A DNA stretch of 64,000 nt from the NCBI GenBank assembly GCA_950295325.1, contig OX485804.1:13206001-13270000 (forward strand). The letters run 5' to 3'. The notes under the pieces were generated by a model. That model worked only from the letters and a program-made list of their open reading frames with translations. It had not been told where the DNA came from and searched no databases. Shown piece by piece: positions 59,592 through 64,000 of the stretch. The position numbers were made by a program, and so were the translations under genes. The first letter of the stretch is position 1; every line of letters starts with the position of its first letter. The stretch comes from Polytrichum commune (taxonomy: Eukaryota > Streptophyta > Polytrichopsida > Polytrichales > Polytrichaceae).

Positions 59592-60458
59592 TCAAGGTTG
59601 ACAGCTGCAGGCGCGTATTTTATCCCATGGGCTACATTATAACTTTCAACATGTGCTTTCCTGAAGGTTGGAAGCATGGCTTTCAAAGACAATGCATGGT
59701 TGATTCCCCGCAATCATTGATGCCCTCACAAAGGCATGCCCTGGCCAATGTATTCCTCTTGTATGAGTCTCTCTTCCTGCCCCTTAATTGACTCAATTGT
59801 TATTACATCATCAAGATCAACAAATCCGTAAAACTCAATTTCTTCACCAGGAAGGTGTCAGTGACCAAGAAATGAGTATCTCCAACTCCTTGGCAGTTGA
59901 ACCCTTGGAAGAATATTGCCCAACTATTCCACTAGGATGACACATTGCAAATAAAAAATGATACCTTACAGTTCAATCACACATGATATACTGAGCAGTG
60001 AACAAATTATTACAAATTCATTTGATAGTGGAACAGAAATAAGCCATGAGTAAGTCATTAGAAAATCAGCAATAACACTAAAAGCTCAGCCATTCTCCAT
60101 TCTCTGATTACTGAAGTTCCAGTTCAAGGAAAATACAGTAAGAATGTCAACTCTTGTTTCACATTAAAAATCTTCACAATCAAGGCAAAATACAATTGAA
60201 TATTTTTTTGTAAGTATTGTTTCACACTATCTACTGTGGTGAAAGTGTACACACTAGTTGTAGATCTGTGACCAAGGCGCTCTGTGGTATCATAGAAGTT
60301 GAATTTCCCGTATTGGTATGATGGGTTTCAAGTGTACCATGACTCAGAAAGGCCATAGCCTTTGTATACATTCTGCAACTAAACCTTGCGGTCTTGAAAA
60401 ATAAGGTACAAAAGGAACCGTTTTAAATGTTACAAGAGTATTCACTAATTGCAAAATC
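59592..60458. other. 3' region between the BAHD cluster and LON2, no gene
   Basis: Nothing recognisable as coding. The part next to 60459 should include the 3'UTR of LON2 on the minus strand. Confidence 0.4.
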
Positions 60459-63400
60459 TCATAACCGTGATGCAGGCTTCCATGGACATCCTCCTTCAAA
60501 AGCTTGGTGCAACACGTCCTCCATCCGCTTTGCAAGCAATATCTGGAAGCCACAAAAAGTAAGACTGCTTAACACCATGTATTTATGCCAATACAACAAC
60601 AGTGAAGTAAACTTTTTCATAAGGATGTAATAAAAAACAACATCATCAACACTTGAGCATCTCAAGAACAGTCACCTCCATGTTGGCTAAGATGGCAGCA
60701 GGGACCTCTTGTAGATCTTTACGGTTACGCTCCGGCAGTATTACCCTCCTTATTCCACATCGATGCGCAGCTAATATCTGTTCAGGCACTACTATTTAGA
60801 ACATAAATTTTCTGCTGCTCAATACAACTTACAACCTGAAAGTTCTGTCACCATCTCAAGCTTTAAACTAAGTGTAATGGTCCAGCTCATGCCCTGGCAT
60901 AAGGTGGCCGGGTCTTAATTGGTTACTTTTTCCGAGTAGCCACTTCTCCTAAAATATGACATACACGATTAGTACAAGATGGTTAACAAATCTAAATTGA
61001 AGCTGAAACCACTTTCCTCATAATTTTTGGAGCTCGTATGAATATCTTATTCATTATCAAAGTGAAGATTCTCATGCTCATCGGATGATCATTAAGGTCC
61101 GCCCAATCATGTTATTGTTGACCCTAGGATGGTTATCCTAGTTTGAGCACACAGTCCAATCCCTTTTAAACACATGTTTTTTTGATGCTTGTTCTTAGAG
61201 CCACACCAAACCACACAAATATAGGTGTCCTAATAATTAAAGTTAATGAATAAGGGTTGTCTACCTTAACAAGCCTTCAAAGTTCATAAAGTATAGGGGA
61301 TTGTTTAAACAACCATGTAGTTTGTTGAAAGGATCATAGAGACACGTCGTGTGGTCACATGACCTGTCAAATTTTGATTTTTCATTGCACACATGAAGAG
61401 GTGCAAGGTATCAGCTTTGTATTAGAATTAATAAACTTGGCCAACTAAATGAAGCCAACAACTTGGCAACACTTATGTATGTGCCTCTCTGGTTTTTTTA
61501 ACCAGTGTGGTCAATTTAGCAATCCCCAAAGTATATTCATCAGAAGGAAAAAAATGAATGAGTGGTAGCACAACTCTTGTTTTGTTAACGGAACCTTACA
61601 CTTGCAGATGACCGATTTACAAGCCAACTCCCATAGTATTTTGAATATTTTTGTATGATTAGTTTCTTGCTGGCTTTACGTCTCTCAAACTCATCATTTT
61701 CACCAGAGCAACGAACTTTTTAAAAAAAAAAACTTCCAACCCAGGTAGGGGCGAAAAGCATCTCAGTTATAGATAAGTTACTCTAAATTGTTATGTTTAC
61801 AATGACCTGATTATGTTATTTGAAATACCTTGTCCTTCACGCCCCCAACAGGAAGTACAAGTCCTCGGAGTGTCATTTCTCCAGTCATGGCCGTATCAGC
61901 TCTTACGCACCGCTTCCCAAACAATGAGACCAGGGCGGTCACAAGGGTCACACCTGCTGAAGGTCCATCCTTGGGCACTGCACCTGCTGGGAAATGGATA
62001 TGAATGTCTCGCTCTTTCATTAAACTTCCTGCCTCTGCCACTGGCAACTTCAGCTCCGCAGCTCTGGCCCGAACCTGAAACCATAAACCATACGAAGTGG
62101 TCAGTTTCATAACAAGCTAAAAATAAGGTCACATTAGATGACATTTCATTAGATTAAGCTTACGTGGACCCCTCAGGAGGAGAGTAACGTTGGTGGCATG
62201 CCACCCAACATGAAAATAATCCAGTTTCAACACTTCCAAAACCTTTGCAAATGAAGTTTAAGGATTCATGGAACGTGTGGAAACCACTATCTGGTATTTC
62301 ACCAAAGAGCACAACTTCTGATCTTGGTAGACAAGATTACATCAGAAGTCACCATTCCAAACTACTGTGCAGTCTTCTACAACTTGATTCTGGCAATAGT
62401 AACTTCGGTGCACTTTTTGTATAATTAAATCTGCCTTTGACAGATGCAAGACATAGAAGCTTCCATCGCAGTAGGCATGTATTGAATGAATGTTCATCCA
62501 CCTTAAATCCTAAACCCTAAACTTTATGTCCTCCTACCTTTGCCAGATGGGAATATTAAAATGATCACCTTAAGAAAAGAATATGATAGCACATAATGAA
62601 GTGTGCCAAACTAAGCAATTTCGAGGATTCTCTGCTGTCACATTAAAATCCTCCAATGGGCTGACTTTAAAAATCTGACTGCGGTAGATATCTTGTCACT
62701 GTGGTATAAATGTGTGTACTCTAATGGAATCACCTAGATTGAATACTATTACAAATATAGAGTGGCCTCAAACTTACCCAAGTGAGGGCAATTTGAGCAG
62801 ATTCTTTAATGACCTCTCCAAGCTGTCCTGTGAGGTGTAGGTCTCCCTTGCCCAGCATTGCAGTGGCTTCCACAAACTGAACCTCGCCACCAACTGCAGT
62901 CCAGACCAATCCCACTGCGACACCTGGTGTCGCAACTCTCTCAGCTGCCTCTTTTCCATCAAATCTTGGTGGCTGCACACATCAACACAGCACAATGTTT
63001 TCCATTTAAGCACACACAATGAACCTTTTTAGCCTCAATAGCAAGAATTGTTGATGCTTGCCACATGGGATCCCTCAACATGAAAGTACACTACCAATGA
63101 ATGACTTCAGTCAACAGAGAAACGAAAAGAAAAGCCAATGAGATGAAATACAGGAAGACACCAATTACAAGCAGAAGTATCACATCTTTGACTCAGAATT
63201 TCAGGGTTTATGCGAACTGTCAGTGTAATGAATGTCCCCTCCTAATTCACAGGAACCATCCACAATCAGCAGAAACTCATCAGCCCCTGCTAGTAAACAA
63301 ATTTATGAGACAAGACCAACCAAACTACTGAGTCTACACCAGACTCCATGAAATATCCCTTAAATTGGGGCCAAGAGGCCTAATATGGACCGGAAGGTAT

Positions 63401-64000
63401 CATCGGAGGGGCTAAACCCTGCATCTTGACATTTTTAATTCAATGATCAAAAGTGATCCTATCTAATGCTTTTTTCCAATCAGAGCATACATATGTGTAA
63501 ATTAAAAAACAGAGACTTTTGAGCTCATATAAGTGACCTAGGCCCAAAAACATACCGCATGTATTTGATCGCCGTTGTCACATATGACTTTATTTACACT
63601 TCCTCTTTTTTATTCAGTTTCATAGCTGAAGTAAAATAATATTTCCATACTTGTTGAGGGGTTGCACAAATTGTCACGTATCCCATATAAACACACACCT
63701 GGTCCTTTCAGGGTTGACACATTCTCCCATGCTGTTATTGGCCACATTTACAGAAAAGACACAACAGTCACAAAGATTTTGAAAGTGTACATAAAAGGCC
63801 ATGAAAAGAGGATGGAGTATAGAACTTACGCCTAGCACTATCTCAAGGACAGCCTCGTCAACAACTAGAGGCTGTAGCTTTGCCAATGGCAGGGTCTTGT
63901 GGCGAGATACACTTACAGCCTCCACTTCCATTTCAACTTCCCCTGAATCTCCAAGAACCCCTCCTCCTCCTCCTCCTCCTCCTCCTCCTCCTCGACTTAA
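60459..64000 (-). CDS. Peroxisomal Lon protease 2, C-terminal part
   Basis: Five 3' exons are inside the window: 64000-63830 (partial), 62972-62778, 62074-61829, 60777-60676 and 60542-60459, giving 265 codons. The gene's 5' part, with the Lon N-domain and the AAA+ Walker motifs, lies beyond 64000. The sequence covers the end of the AAA+ module ([30 protein letters not shown]) and the complete S16 protease domain. The catalytic Ser is in PKDGPSAG and the catalytic Lys in GGVKDK. The C-terminus ASRL ends in SRL, a PTS1 signal for peroxisome import. This separates LON2 from mitochondrial LON1. The role is ATP-dependent degradation of peroxisomal matrix proteins. Near 63960-64000 a (GGA)n run encodes about 11 glycines in frame. 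Confidence 0.92.
61010..61560 (+). repeat. Dispersed repeat R4, copy in a LON2 intron
   Basis: Inverted partner of 37240-37950, inserted in the 1-kb intron between the protease exons 61829-62074 and 60676-60777. It is non-coding. Confidence 0.7.

Overview
The window reads as nuclear DNA of a land plant. It is AT-rich, with long introns, and every gene I can identify is a plant-type gene split by spliceosomal introns, embedded in many small transposons and decayed repeats. A mitochondrial DNA insert at 5065-5395 carries an atp4 start region of the bryophyte type. That makes a bryophyte, most likely a moss, the best guess for the organism. This placement is an inference.

Layout: 1-2350 is repeats and the upstream region of the first gene. 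2354-7789 (+) is a five-exon CDC48 adaptor with UBA-like, UAS and UBX domains (PUX10/FAF2 type); its introns hold the atp4 insert and a dispersed repeat. 8000-14500 holds repeats, a coding-like relic and no gene I recognise. 14712-18183 (+) is a seven-exon gene whose ends resemble RAD51AP1, the recombination accessory protein. 18.2-26.4 kb is a repeat region with leucine-rich-repeat relics (-), a foldback of tRNA-Gly(GCC) cassettes, and a decayed second copy of the last RAD51AP1-like exon. 26570-31147 (-) is a kinesin of the KIN-10/KIF22 class with at least 14 exons. 31.5-54.9 kb is transposon territory: MITEs, a 702-bp hAT deletion derivative with a perfect target duplication, a LINE RNase H relic, and a frameshifted hAT transposase at 47427-49792. 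55508-58297 (+) is a two-exon BAHD acyltransferase between two Harbinger-like MITEs and followed by decayed copies of its own 3' end. 60459-64000 (-) is the 3' part of a peroxisomal Lon protease (LON2) ending in the PTS1 signal SRL.

The most unusual signal is the tRNA-Gly(GCC) pair at 23342-23531 (+) and 23745-23826 (-). Both genes are interrupted at the canonical 37/38 position, one by an 11-nt intron that satisfies the eukaryotic anticodon-intron pairing rule, the other by a 119-nt version created by an internal duplication. The host genes do not form an operon or a pathway; they are independent housekeeping or metabolic genes separated by repeats. Exon boundaries were placed by splice consensus and checked by reading-frame arithmetic; no transcript data were available.
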